A stretch of DNA of 64,000 nt from Haliclona indistincta (Eukaryota; Porifera; Demospongiae; Haplosclerida; Chalinidae): contig OZ024788.1 of assembly GCA_964017065.1 (NCBI GenBank), forward strand, positions 4,108,887 through 4,172,886. Direction: 5' to 3'. Below the pieces are notes generated by a model, which worked only from the letters and a program-made list of their open reading frames with translations, had not been told where the DNA came from and did not search any database. Below are positions 47,350 to 58,327 of the stretch, piece by piece. The translations under genes and the position numbers were made by a program. How positions within the stretch are numbered: the first letter of the stretch is position 1; each line of letters starts with the position of its first letter.

Positions 47350-48202
47350 TCAACCAAACCATTGGCTTTCTGAAGGTAATTTGGGACAATTGTATTCAAA
47401 ATGTCCATTTTTACCACAATTAGGACACAGGGCATCTTCGTCTCCATGAGCAAAGTCACAATCTTTAGCTTCTTTTTTAGAGCATTTATTGCGAGCATGT
47501 TTTTTACAGGGTCTAACCTTTACACGTGCTAGACCAACTCCTCCATTTTGTTCAAAAAAGTTCTTTTCTTCATCACTATGCTGGTAGTAACAATGTTCGT
47601 CTCCATAAAGACAGCAGAATTTGTGAGGGCATCGTTTATCACAGTCACTCACTCCTTCCACAGCATTCACATTTTCGTACATCTTTACGCCTTTCATGCC
47701 TGCAGGAGAGTCTTTTCCCAATTGTTGCAAGAAGTTGTCAACGTTGAAAGATTGTGATTGTCCATTGGTGTCTTGTGCATTCCTTTCAAAAACTAACAGC
47801 AGATCATCGGATGTTGAACTAAGCCAGCAATATAGAAATGGCCATCGAGAGACTTTCTCAAGCTCTTTGCACCAATCATCAGTAGGCTCATGTCCAGGAA
47901 AGAAATTGTGTTTTATATGCATCAACACTCCTATGAGAGAGAAAGGTAGTCCCTCACGATTAAGCTTGAAATTTCTATTGACAAATGTGATGTCGTCCAG
48001 GTGATCATCAAGATATATAACAGCAACGTACATTCTCTCTATTATTGTCTGATAATTGTTTTATCCTACTGGCAAGAGCTTGTTTCCAACTGTAGACTTC
48101 AACCTTCCAGCCTCTTTTCAGAGCTTTTTCGATACCACTTCTAAAGTCCCCATCACCCGAAACTACAGCCAATGTTGCTGGTTCCTCTTCATAGGCAGTA
48201 GC
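47350..48202 (-). pseudogene. 3' half of a fourth NYN/zinc gene, split by a 10 kb insertion
   Basis: From 48202 the frame resumes inside the NYN domain (ATAYEEEPATLAVVSGDGDF), shows a 4-nt insertion (TACG) near 48030 that shifts the frame, and then continues through the CCCH and CCHC motifs to SQWFG and a stop at 47350. It is nearly identical to the 20-22 kb gene. The sequence stops matching exactly where the other half near 58.3 kb begins, so the two are one gene separated by an insertion. Confidence 0.78.
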
Positions 48203-48301
48203 ACCATGCAAAAGACTGGTTATACTGTAGTATGCTACACTGTGTATAAATCTATTATACTGTTGTTATACTACATCATGTATGATTGATGTTTACAATA
48301 G

Positions 48302-49239
48302 CAGTGGCGGATCCAGAGGGGGTTCCAAGGGTTCCATGGAACCCCCCCTTTGCGCTCAATAATGATATTCACAAGCTATATTAATTGCCATACCTTATGA
48401 GGAATTTAGTTTACACAATCATAACTAGGGGTTGTCCCACATTCACCACGTGCAAGACCGGTAGAACTTAGCTAAAAATAACAAGTGAATAGGAATTAGA
48501 TGCAATAGGAACGCAAAATAGACGGATTTTGCCCGGAAGTGGGCGTGGTTTTCAAAAATTCGCGGGCGCGCAAGCGCGCCCATTTAACTACAGTGTTCCA
48601 CACGAAGAGAGGGAATAATTGTGTGTTTTACATTTTGCTTGATTTCTCTAGAATCATTTGTCCTAGAGTTATGATTTATATATCATTTTGATCCTCTATC
48701 CTTACTGAATCTTATGCTTTATATGGCTTCTTGTCAGATGACACTCACGTGACAGAAATTTGAAAGACAGGCAGCCATTTGGAAAAACACGTTAGGGAGC
48801 GAATCTCAGGGACTACCGGTAGTTAAGCTCTGTCATCGCTGCATTGAAGCTTTCAATTCGGATGCATATCTGTTGGCAGCAGGATTGGTCCCAATCAGTG
48901 TTACATCGGTGGCAGAGAGCAAAAGTTGACCGTTCACGATGAGCCTAACGTTAGGGACAGGAATTCCAGTTCTACTGGTAGTTAAGCTCTAAGACTTCAT
49001 GACTGCAATGCTAAAACATTAATCATGAAAGTAGATCTCACCTAGCGTCTCTAGAAGCATATACAGCGACAAGCGCGACTTCACTCTGCTAGAGAGCAGG
49101 TTTTTGGCGGCCATTTTGTTAGGTAAAATGTATTGTTGCTATTGACGTGACGTCATACATTCCTAACATTAATTCACTCTCTTCGTGTGGAACACTGACA
49201 GTAGGAACCTCCCTTTCTCTAATCCTAGATCCGCCCCTG
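48302..49239. mobile_element. hAT-like non-autonomous element (938 bp)
   Basis: The ends CAGTGGCGGATCCAG and CTAGATCCGCCCCTG are inverted and resemble the common hAT terminus CAGNGGCGGATC. AATAG occurs at both flanks; a full 8-bp duplication is not clear. A second, TA-type foldback element is nested inside at 48591-49197. No transposase frame was seen. Confidence 0.6.
48591..49197. mobile_element. Foldback MITE with TIR CAGTGTTCCACACGAAG (607 bp copy)
   Basis: The TIRs CAGTGTTCCACACGAAG and CTTCGTGTGGAACACTG bound the element. TA precedes the left end; the right flank is AC, so the duplication is degraded. It shares its TIR and internal phrases (GGTAGTTAAGCTCT, GGCGGCCATTTTGTT) with the larger foldback at 11984-13555. 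It is nested in the hAT-like element and, through it, in the 10 kb insertion. Confidence 0.65.
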
Positions 49240-50640
49240 AATAGTGTATACAGTAGTGTATTTCGCAAGTTATACAATAGAGAGGAAAGGTAAGTTATAC
49301 AATAGTGTATTCAGTGTGTATACTGTGCGTATATTTCTTGCTGTTATACATAGTTATACGATCAAAATGTTATTAAGACAGGTACATGATGTAACGAGTA
49401 GGTAAAAATAAAAATAAAAAATAAAATTTAAGTAGGACCAATTCAGATTTTGTAGAGAAAAATATTAAAACAGTTTAACCAGATCCATTGCCCTCTGCAA
49501 TGGCTAAAGTTAGAGTATCTGTCTTTAGGTTAAAGGGCTTAGATTTTGCGGACCTGGTTCCTCGCAAGCACATAAGGGTACAATGTTATGCGTAGTTATA
49601 CAATGGCGTATACTACATCGTATAACACAGGCCTAATAAGATGCATTGTGGGCGGGTCTAGGCATGAGCACGTGAGCAAGATGGATGAAGCTAGCTCGAG
49701 TCGAGTCATACCATAGATCTATCATCTATGGTCATACCCAGTCGTACTGATGATCAACGATCGCTCATAGAAAAGCCGGGACTGTTTTGCCTCCCATTCT
49801 TGCGTGTCACGGTTGTAGCTGCATGACTGTGTGTCGTGTGCAGCTGAATTTTGATGGTGAGCCTGGACTGCGCATGACATGATACGTGTATGTGTCAGTG
49901 GAAGTCTTCTTGCAGTCAATTCCCTTGTGTTTGTGTGTGTGTGTGTCACTGTGTCACTGCCATGTGTGTGTCTGTGTTTACATACTAAATAAGTCAACTT
50001 TATACTACAGGAATGCTGTAACCATTGTCTCTCAAGCTATACCACTAGAGAAGGTACATACTATTTTCATTATTCACATCATTAGATATTAAGCCTTGGT
50101 GTATACACTGCTTAGCCTCATGTGATCAAGCTGCTATCTTTGTGTGTCAGTAAGGAGAGCAGTTTATTGTGAGCGCTTTGTAAAAAAAAAGCACCTAAGT
50201 AGTGCCAAGGGCGTGCTGATTCCTCAGTGGATTTGCACTGCAATGGTCGAGTAATACACTGGATATGCTTTGACAACGCAAAATCACAATGCAGTGCAAT
50301 AATTATGCCATCACTAGCCAGTCAGTGCTGACCACTAGTATTCAACTGGGTGTGTCTATTATACGAGCGAGATAGCTGCTTACACAATTTTTTCAGACAT
50401 GCGCTGCTATCCTGTAGTGAAATTCTAACCTATCAGCTTCTAGGCAATCAACTGTGGATATTTATGTCTACAAAGCACTCCAGATCGCCAGCAACAGCCA
50501 TTGATAGCGAGGTAAGCAAATTGTTCCATAACTCGAGAATGAAGCTTCGTATACAAGTTTCAAATGTTGAAAAGCGAGATAATATCGATTGCATTGCTAG
50601 TTTCAGGGCTCATCGTTCAGCGTGCACTGCAAACTGAAGT
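49240..50640. other. Interior of the 10 kb insertion; one possible small exon
   Basis: The left 350 bp is rich in TATAC/GTATA motifs. At about 50011-50054 an acceptor-like CTACAG is followed by an open stretch (NAVTIVSQAIPLEK) and GTACAT; a similar candidate at about 51709-51795 reads VLLVLSGAVALLSDVNQTV. The two may belong to one unidentified plus-strand transcript. Nothing else was recognised. Confidence 0.25.
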
Positions 50641-50652
50641 AACAGACGGAAT

Positions 50653-50826
50653 GACTGACTGACTGACTGACTGACTGACTGACTGACTGACTGACTGACT
50701 GACTGACTGACTGACTGACTGACTGACTGACTGACTGACTGACTGACTGACTGACTGACTGACTGACTGACTGACTGACTGACTGACTGACTGACTGACT
50801 GACTGACTGACTGACTGACTGACTGA
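50653..50826. repeat. (CTGA)n microsatellite, about 43 units
   Basis: An uninterrupted run of the tetranucleotide CTGA. It gives long artificial Ser/Gln/Val reading frames on the minus strand, which are not genes. Confidence 0.95.
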
Positions 50827-50983
50827 CCGGCAAGCAATCACAAACACGCACTATCACATTATGTGTCTCCTATTATAATATGGCGATTGTATAAACGATT
50901 TTAATATGATCACTGTTTGAATCCAAATCTTTTTCCTATAATTATAATAATATATAATAATAACGCTAAGAAGTCACCACCTA

Positions 50984-51052
<69 letters not shown>

Positions 51053-51087
51053 TGTGTGTGGTGTGTGTGTGTGTGGGTGTGTGTGGG

Positions 51088-51440
51088 TGCCCTGGTGGTT
51101 CAACTGGTAGAGTCTTGGGCTTACAACCCAGAGGACACTGGTTCGAATCCCAGAGCAGGAGGAAAAAAACATCACAAGTACTCCAGCCCACCCATCTGTA
51201 AAATGGGTACCTGGTGGGGAGCAAAGTACACTGGCTGTGTCTCATTGGTCGTCACTAAAGGCGTCGGTGGGACTTTGGGTGTATCGGTCGGTGGGACCTG
51301 CAGTGAGAGGCACAGTTGGTGCTCCTGCGAGTTCCTTGCCCGGCTCCAGGAGATTGCGCAGCACCGGCACACATTACCTGCTTGGTGCACAGGTGCCCTG
51401 GCTTCGCCAGGTACGCGTGACCCTTGTGGTAGCTAGACAC
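51088..51440 (+). repeat. tRNA-derived SINE-like copy, best preserved head
   Basis: The head has box A-like sequence (TTCAACTGGTAGAGTCTTGG) and an exact box B (GGTTCGAATCC). Then come ACCCACCCATCTGTAAAATG, GGTACCTGG and a 3' part shared with the copies at 2.0 and 4.6 kb. It follows a (GT)n tract at 50986-51080. Confidence 0.55.
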
Positions 51441-52084
51441 TTTGCTTTTGCTTTGTGTGTGTGTGTGTGCATGCGTGCGTGTGCACGCGTGCATGTGTAT
51501 GTGAAAAGGGGCAGGGTAAACTTCGTTTTTATTGCATGCATGTGTGCGTGCTTTAGCTGTTTGATTCTGAACTTTTAGAGCAAAGCCATGCAAACCCACA
51601 ACAGTAGGAATTGCTCCATAAAAGGAACCTTCATTAATTGTAAACGGTTCCTGATCTTGTATATGTGTGACATGTCATAGCTCATGTCTCTATTTCTTAT
51701 TGCACAGGTTCTCCTGGTTTTGTCAGGTGCTGTGGCACTGCTCAGTGATGTCAACCAAACTGTTTGTTTAAAGTTTACAGACGGCTGTTGTCCAGGTTAG
51801 TGTATGAATTATAAAGTTTTTATCATCTTTATAACTTTACTGTAGGCTAACCAGGATCTCGAAATATCTTGAAACTCCCTCTTTCATCAACATAAAGTTA
51901 TCGCTAACTCTCAAGGAACAAACCACTGCATCCACGTCAAGACTAAAATTATTATTGATTTATGTCTTTTTAAACAACACTGTATAGAAAGACCAAATTT
52001 GAAACAAATAATGTGTAATAATTATTATGATACTGTAAATTCAATAAATTAGAGAAAACAACAGTGAACCAGCAGAAAAAAAAA

Positions 52085-52800
52085 CAACATTGCAATCCAG
52101 TGGAATTCATAGTACCATTCGTGCTTTTAGTGTCATAGAATGGTTTAAAACAAGGAAAACTGCAAAACAGCCTCCTACCAACATTCTAGCGTTGCAATCC
52201 AGTGGAATTCATAGTACATTAGTGCTTTTGGTGTCACAGAATGGTTTAAAACAAGGAAAACTGCAAAACAGCCTCCTACCAACATTCTAGCGTTGCAATC
52301 CAGTGGAATTCATAGTACATTAGTGCTTTTGGTGTCACAGAATGGTTTAAAACAAGGAAAACTGCAAAACAGCCTCCTACCAACATTCTAGCGTTGCAAT
52401 CCAGTGGAATTCATAGTACATTAGTGCTTTTGGTGTCACAGAATGGTTTAAAACAAGGAAAACTGCAAAACAGCCTCCTACCAACATTCTAGCGTTGCAA
52501 TCCAGTGGAATTCATAGTACATTAGTGCTTTTGGTGTCACAGAATGGTTTAAAACAAGGAAAACTGCAAAACAGCCTCCTACCAACATTCAATCCAGTGG
52601 AATTCATAGTACATTGGTGCTTTTGGTGTCACAGAATGGTTTAAAACAAGGAAAACTGCAAAACAGCCTCCTACCAACATTCTAGCTTTGCAATCCAGTG
52701 GAATTCATAGTACCATTCGTGCTTTTGGTGTCATAGAATGGTTTAAAACAAGGAAAACTGCAAAACAGCCTTCTACCATCATTCTAGCATTGCAATCCAG
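52085..52800. repeat. Minisatellite of about 101 bp units, 7-8 copies
   Basis: The unit contains TTGCAATCCAGTGGAATTCA, TTTTGGTGTCACAGAATGG and AACTGCAAAACAGCCTCC, repeated at 52089, 52191, about 52293 and onward. Copies are nearly identical, with decayed ones at the right end to about 52.95 kb. It lies inside the 10 kb insertion. Confidence 0.9.
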
Positions 52801-53079
52801 TACAACTCATAGTATCATTAGCATGTTCGACGACTAAGAATGGTGAAACAAAGAAGACTGGAAAAAGCAATCATGCTAGCGCTACAATCCAGTAGAACTC
52901 GCAGTATCATGAGTGTGTTTGACGACTTAGAATAGTTTGACTTGAAACGAAAACTAAAATCATCAAATTAATGTTGACTCAATAATAATTTAATTTCAAC
53001 ATAAAATTACATCAACAACAGCAAAATTTGTGTTGGAAGAAAGTACGTCAATTGAGAGCAAAAGTCCAGTTGTGCCTAA

Positions 53080-53420
53080 TTGAAGGAGGAAGAGGAGCTT
53101 AGCCTACGCAGTATGAACACAATAATTTCACTAGGCTAAAGACAGTGACTTTGTATCTTGGTTTAAGAGCACCAGTTGAGTGAGTTGTGTCTACTTGAAG
53201 GGAGGAGGAGCTTAGCCTACGCACACAATAATGTTAGACAAAAACTAATAACAGTGAGTTCGTACCTTGGTTAAGAGCACCAGTTGAGTGAGTTGTGTCT
53301 ACTTGAAGGGAGGAGGAACTTAGCCTACGCACACAATAATGTTAGACAAAAACTATAATAACAGTGAGTTCATACTTTGGTTTAAGAGTGCCAGTTGAGT
53401 GAGTTGTGTCTTACTGTAGC
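53080..53420. repeat. Minisatellite of about 115 bp units, 3 copies
   Basis: The unit holds GGAGGAGCTTAGCCTACGCA and CACCAGTTGAGTGAGTTGTG. It lies inside the 10 kb insertion. No coding. Confidence 0.8.
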
Positions 53421-55915
53421 CTCTTTTTGTATCCGGCAGAAATGGATGACATGCACACATAGTCTAGAACAGATTAAAGGTGAAGTTTACAATACTACAC
53501 ACATCAATTTTATTATTAATTTTATGACCTGTATGCAAAGTGCTCCAAAATTAAAAGGAGGCTACAGGTTAGCAGTACACGACATATTGCCGTAGATTCG
53601 TGAAAACAAACTCTGGTGTTTGAGCACCAGAGTTAAGCCTGTTCTGAATTTTTGCGAACTTGTGAAATATAGTCTGTCTGTGAAAATAATACATGTATGC
53701 ATGATCTATGGTAAGAAACTCAACCAATTGAGTAACATATAGGTATGGGATAGGGGATCAAGTACATTAAGAGGAGCAAAAAATGAGCTGATATCACGTC
53801 TAACATGATGTCTTTCACTAACCGATGTATGATACCCATGCCTTCACTGCAACAGGCCGGTGTGTGAACTCTAGCTCTCTAAAGAGATACAGGCCAGATA
53901 ACTTACTGGCTTTAGGAATAAAGGTACTACCAGGCATCTAAACACCCCAGAAAACAAAGGGTGCTAGCTTGGTAGCCCAATCAGACTCCGGCCGGGACCT
54001 GCTAGCACCCCTTGCAGCACCATATATTAAATGAACTTTGAGGCAGCTAGATGAGATTGAACTAGAAGAAAGTTGAGCTATAAGATAGCATGAAGTAATA
54101 TTTGAACAGGTGATGAAGAGTAACTACCTGAAAGTACAGTTGATTAGTTTGATCACTAGCTGATAGACAGCGATTTAGCGATGTAACAGGCACTCATGCA
54201 GACAGAGTCAAAGGAGTAACTGAACAAGTACTGAGAGTCCCAGTCCGCCACTCAAGTTCAGGCATATATACATCTAGATAAGCTAATGGGCCACAATGAT
54301 AAGTTAGAGAATGGAAGGAGATATGGCAAACACACCTAGTACACAAGTTAACACGAGGGAAGTCACGGTACTTGTGTAGCAGCAGCTGGTTTCTTGTAGG
54401 ACCTGGTTTCTTCAACTTTCTTGCTGGCTAGTGGGCGTGGTAATGGAGGGCGGGGTTTTTTCGCCCACGGGGTAATTCCGCTCATTCCAAGTTCGAGCAG
54501 CTGATGCCTGCAAACAAGCAAGCGAACGGCAGCAGCAAAGTGCTGAATAAATTGCTACACTATATAGCTATACTGAACTGATGAAGCAAGCGCATGAGCT
54601 TGCTTTCTTTTGATAAAAAATTAATATCTTTTCATCATGGTAGACGAAAAACTACAAAAAAACTTCCTAAAACTTACTTAGCTCAATCATGCTTTATACT
54701 CTGAGCCTCGTGTAAGCATAGAATGGATTATTAACAGTCAATTATACTATTAAAAAAGTTTGGGATGCTCAGACACTCCAGATCTCTGACTGCAAGCGGC
54801 TTTGGAGCGCACTCAAGAGGAAGGAATTTTTAAGAGGTGTGGCTTGCTGAAATCACGACAGGAAATGAATGTTTTGAAAAAGTATGCTGAGCGAGAAGGA
54901 AGAATGGCTCTGTGACTTCTGTCAGCGACATGATTGTTAATCACAACAACTGGAACTCGGTTTTCTATGACTCATCACTTATTCATCCATGTTTATTCAG
55001 CATTCTGACTTCATGTTCATATTCCACGAATAATTGGCTGCTGACTCACATGATTGCGCACGAATACTGTCAGAGATTATTGGGAAATAGTATAGAACCT
55101 TTCTTTCACGGCTAGAAACCGTTTCCCCTAGCAATTCCTCTTCACAATAGCATAGATAATGGAAAAAGCGTGGTGGGCGGAATTACACCGAAAAAATAAT
55201 TTTGGAATTTTCTCAGTAATTAGGAAAGTCAAGCTGCTGTTATTATTAACGGTGATAGTGACTTGCTCTAGTTGCAACCAGTAAGAGCACTTAGATTGAC
55301 CTACAAGATCCTGCTATTGGTTGTTGGAAAGATTGTTCTCTGCTGGAGTAAAGCAGCTCTTAAGTTGGAAACACGGAAGTGTGGGCGGAATTACCCCGCC
55401 CTCCCTTACGGTAGGTGGAGTCACACTGGGCTACAATCTGGTAGGTCCAAATATATTCGCCACGTGAAGACTTGTACTTGCAGCTGGTGACTAGCATCCT
55501 CCATTGCTTGTGCTATAATACTACAACGTTAAGGTACTCACTGCTACTCTTGTTCTTGTCTTAGATATTTTGCTCTGATTTTCATTGTAGATTGCTATAG
55601 TTCTCAGCTATTGCCTCAACATGCCAGGATCTACAGTAACAATATAATGACTATGCTAGCTAGCTGTTGATTCTCTTGTTGTCAGTATGATGTTATCTCG
55701 CAGTGCTTGGCAACAAGTAAGATAAGCTTCTTATTTCTGTTTCTTCAAGTACAATTCCTCTTATTGTTTTACAGACCAAAATGGGTTGACTGTATATCAT
55801 TCATGGATGACTATACAGGTGCCTACTATAATTATTATGACACAGCTTAAACCGATGAGCTATCATTGGTGAGTGAATGTCTGAATGAGTGACGTATAAT
55901 ATATTACAGGAGTGA

Positions 55916-57835
55916 TTCAGTATTAGTGAACGCATGCTTGTCTCTTCATTCAGGAACACAACATAGCTACACAGCTTGATATGATCGGAACACGCTCATC
56001 AGGTGTGTTAGTGTGATTCAGTATTAGTGAACGCATGCTTGTCTCTTCATTCAGGAACACAACATAGCTACACAGCTTGATATGATCGGAACACGCTCAT
56101 CAGGTGTGTTAGTGTGATTCAGTATTAGTGAACGCTTGCTTGTCTCTTCATTCAGGAACACAACATGGCTACACAGCTTGATATGATCGGAACACGCTCA
56201 TCAGGTGTGTTAGTGTGATTCAGTATTAGTGAACGCATGCTTGTCTCTTCATTCAGGAACACAACATAGCTACACAGCTTGATATGATCGGAACACGCTC
56301 ATCAGGTGTGTTAGTGTGATTCAGTATTAGTGAACGCTTGCTTGTTTCTTCATTCAGGAACACAACATATGGCTACACAGCTTGATATGATCGGAACACG
56401 CTCATCAGGTGTGTTAGTGTGATTCAGTATTAGTGAACGCTTGCTTGTCTCTTCATTCAGGAACACATGCAACATGGCTACACAGCTTGATATGATCGGA
56501 ACACGCTCATCAGGTGTGTTAGTGTGATTCAGTATTAGTGAACGCTTGCTTGTCTCTTCATTCAGGAACACAACATGGCTACACAGCTTGATATGATCAG
56601 AACACGCTCATCAGGTGTGTTAGTGTGATTCAGTATTAGTGAACGCTTGCTTGTCTCTTCATTCAGGAACACAACATGGCTACACAGCTTGATATGATCG
56701 GAACACGCTCATCAGGTGTGTTAGTGTGATTCAGTATTATTGAACGCATGCTTGTCTCTTCATCCAGGAACACAACATAGCTACACAGCTTGATATGATC
56801 GGAACACGCTCATCAGGTGTGTTAGTGTGATTCAGTATTAGTGAACGCTTGCTTGTCTCTTCATTCAGGAACACATGCAACATGGCTACACAGCTTGATA
56901 TGATCGGAACACGCTCATCAGGTGTGTTAGTGTGATTCAGTATTATTGAACGCATGCTTGTCTCTTCATTCAGGAACACAACATATGGCTACACAGCTTG
57001 ATATGATCGGAACACGCTCATCAGGTGTGTTAGTGTGATTCAGTATTAGTGAACACATGCTTGTCTCTTCATTCAGGAACACAACATGGCTACACAGCTT
57101 GATATGATCGGAACACGCTCATCAGGTGTGTTAGTGTGATTCAGTATTAGTGAACGCTTGCTTGTCTCTTCATTCAGGAACACAACATGGCTACACAGCT
57201 TGATATGATCAGAACACGCTCATCAGGTGTGTTAGTGTGATTCAGTATTAGTGAACGCTTGCTTGTCTCTTCATTCAGGAACACAACATGGCTACACAGC
57301 TTGATATGATCGGAACACGCTCATCAGGTGTGTTAGTGTGATTCAGTATTATTGAACGCATGCTTGTCTCTTCATCCAGGAACACAACATAGCTACACAG
57401 CTTGATATGATCGGAACACGCTCATCAGGTGTGTTAGTGTGATTCAGTATTAGTGAACGCTTGCTTGTCTCTTCATTCAGGAACACAGCATGGCTACACA
57501 GCTTGATATGATCGGAACACGCTCATCAGGTGTGTTAGTGTGATTCAGTATTAGTGAACGCATGCTTGTCTCTTCATTCAGGAACACAACATAGCTACAC
57601 AGCTTGATATGATCGGAACATGCTCATCAGGTGTGTTAGTGTGATTCAGTATTAGTGAACGCTTGCTTGTCTCTTCATTCAGGAACACAACATAGCTACA
57701 CAGCTTGATATGATCGGAACACGCTCATCAGGTGTGTTAGTGTGATTCAGTATTAGTGAACACATGCTTCTCTCTTCATTCAGGAACACAACTTCATATG
57801 ATCGGAACACGCTCATCAGGTGTGTTGTGTATTGC
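55916..57835. repeat. Minisatellite of 101-105 bp units, about 19 copies, each with splice-like signals
   Basis: Every unit has TTGTCTCTTCATTCAG, a good acceptor-like tract, then about 49 bp (GAACACAACATAGCTACACA ... CTCATCAG), then GTGTGTTAGT, donor-like. The 49 bp piece is not a multiple of three. Copies differ by a few substitutions and 2-4 bp indels. It lies near the right end of the 10 kb insertion. Confidence 0.92.
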
Positions 57836-58327
57836 CATTTAGGAATTCCTGAGAAAGTGAGGCATGTGTTACATGTGTGCTTTATTCTGATTTGAATTCC
57901 TACAGGTATTCTCAACTTCCTACTATTCCAGAGTGAAATACTCAGTATTATAGGAACAAAAATTATTTTGTAATAGTGTATTTTTATTATTTCATATAAT
58001 AATTTTTAAAAATATTTTTATCTGAATTATTAATAGTAACAATAAGTGCCTTTTATGGAAGTAAGCTAGCAAAGGGTGTAGATGCCCCTCCCATTGCAGT
58101 CATGATATACACCTAGAATACACAACATATGCATCAGTTGTACACATAGTATACAGTATAGTATCACTTAGAAATACATTATTGTATAACAGTAGTGCAT
58201 ATGGTACCTATACACTAGGTATGCTCATGGGTATACTACATGGTATGCACATGTGTATACACATTGTATAATTCTCTTATACACCTAATATACAGGGGTG
58301 TATAATTCAATCTTAGCATGGTGTAGC

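Larger units (their letters stand above)
48203..58322. mobile_element. 10.12 kb TIR-flanked insertion in the NYN gene, 5-bp target duplication GTAGC
   Basis: Both flanks carry GTAGC (48198-48202 and 58323-58327). Deleting the unit and one GTAGC gives a junction matching the intact NYN paralogue except for one base. The termini are inverted: ACCATGC then AAGA, TG and TTATAC in similar order. About 250-400 bp at each end is rich in TATAC/GTATA motifs in both orientations. No transposase was recognised. The interior holds a hAT-like element, a TA-flanked foldback, a CTGA satellite, a tRNA-related SINE and three minisatellites. It may be one large non-autonomous transposon enlarged by nested insertions. 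Confidence 0.68.

Noticed and set aside
50603..50857. Three overlapping minus-strand frames rich in SVSQ
   Set aside because: They are translations of the CTGA microsatellite; no start context or conservation.
50910..51245. Frames of Thr/His or Cys/Val repeats
   Set aside because: They arise from the GT microsatellite and the SINE next to it.
56350..56979. Minus-strand frames with repeated FLNEETSKRSLILNHTN
   Set aside because: They follow the minisatellite and are broken by its indels; no evidence of a protein.
55916..57835. CRISPR array
   Set aside because: The 101-bp units are continuous repeats with no unique spacers, in a eukaryotic setting.
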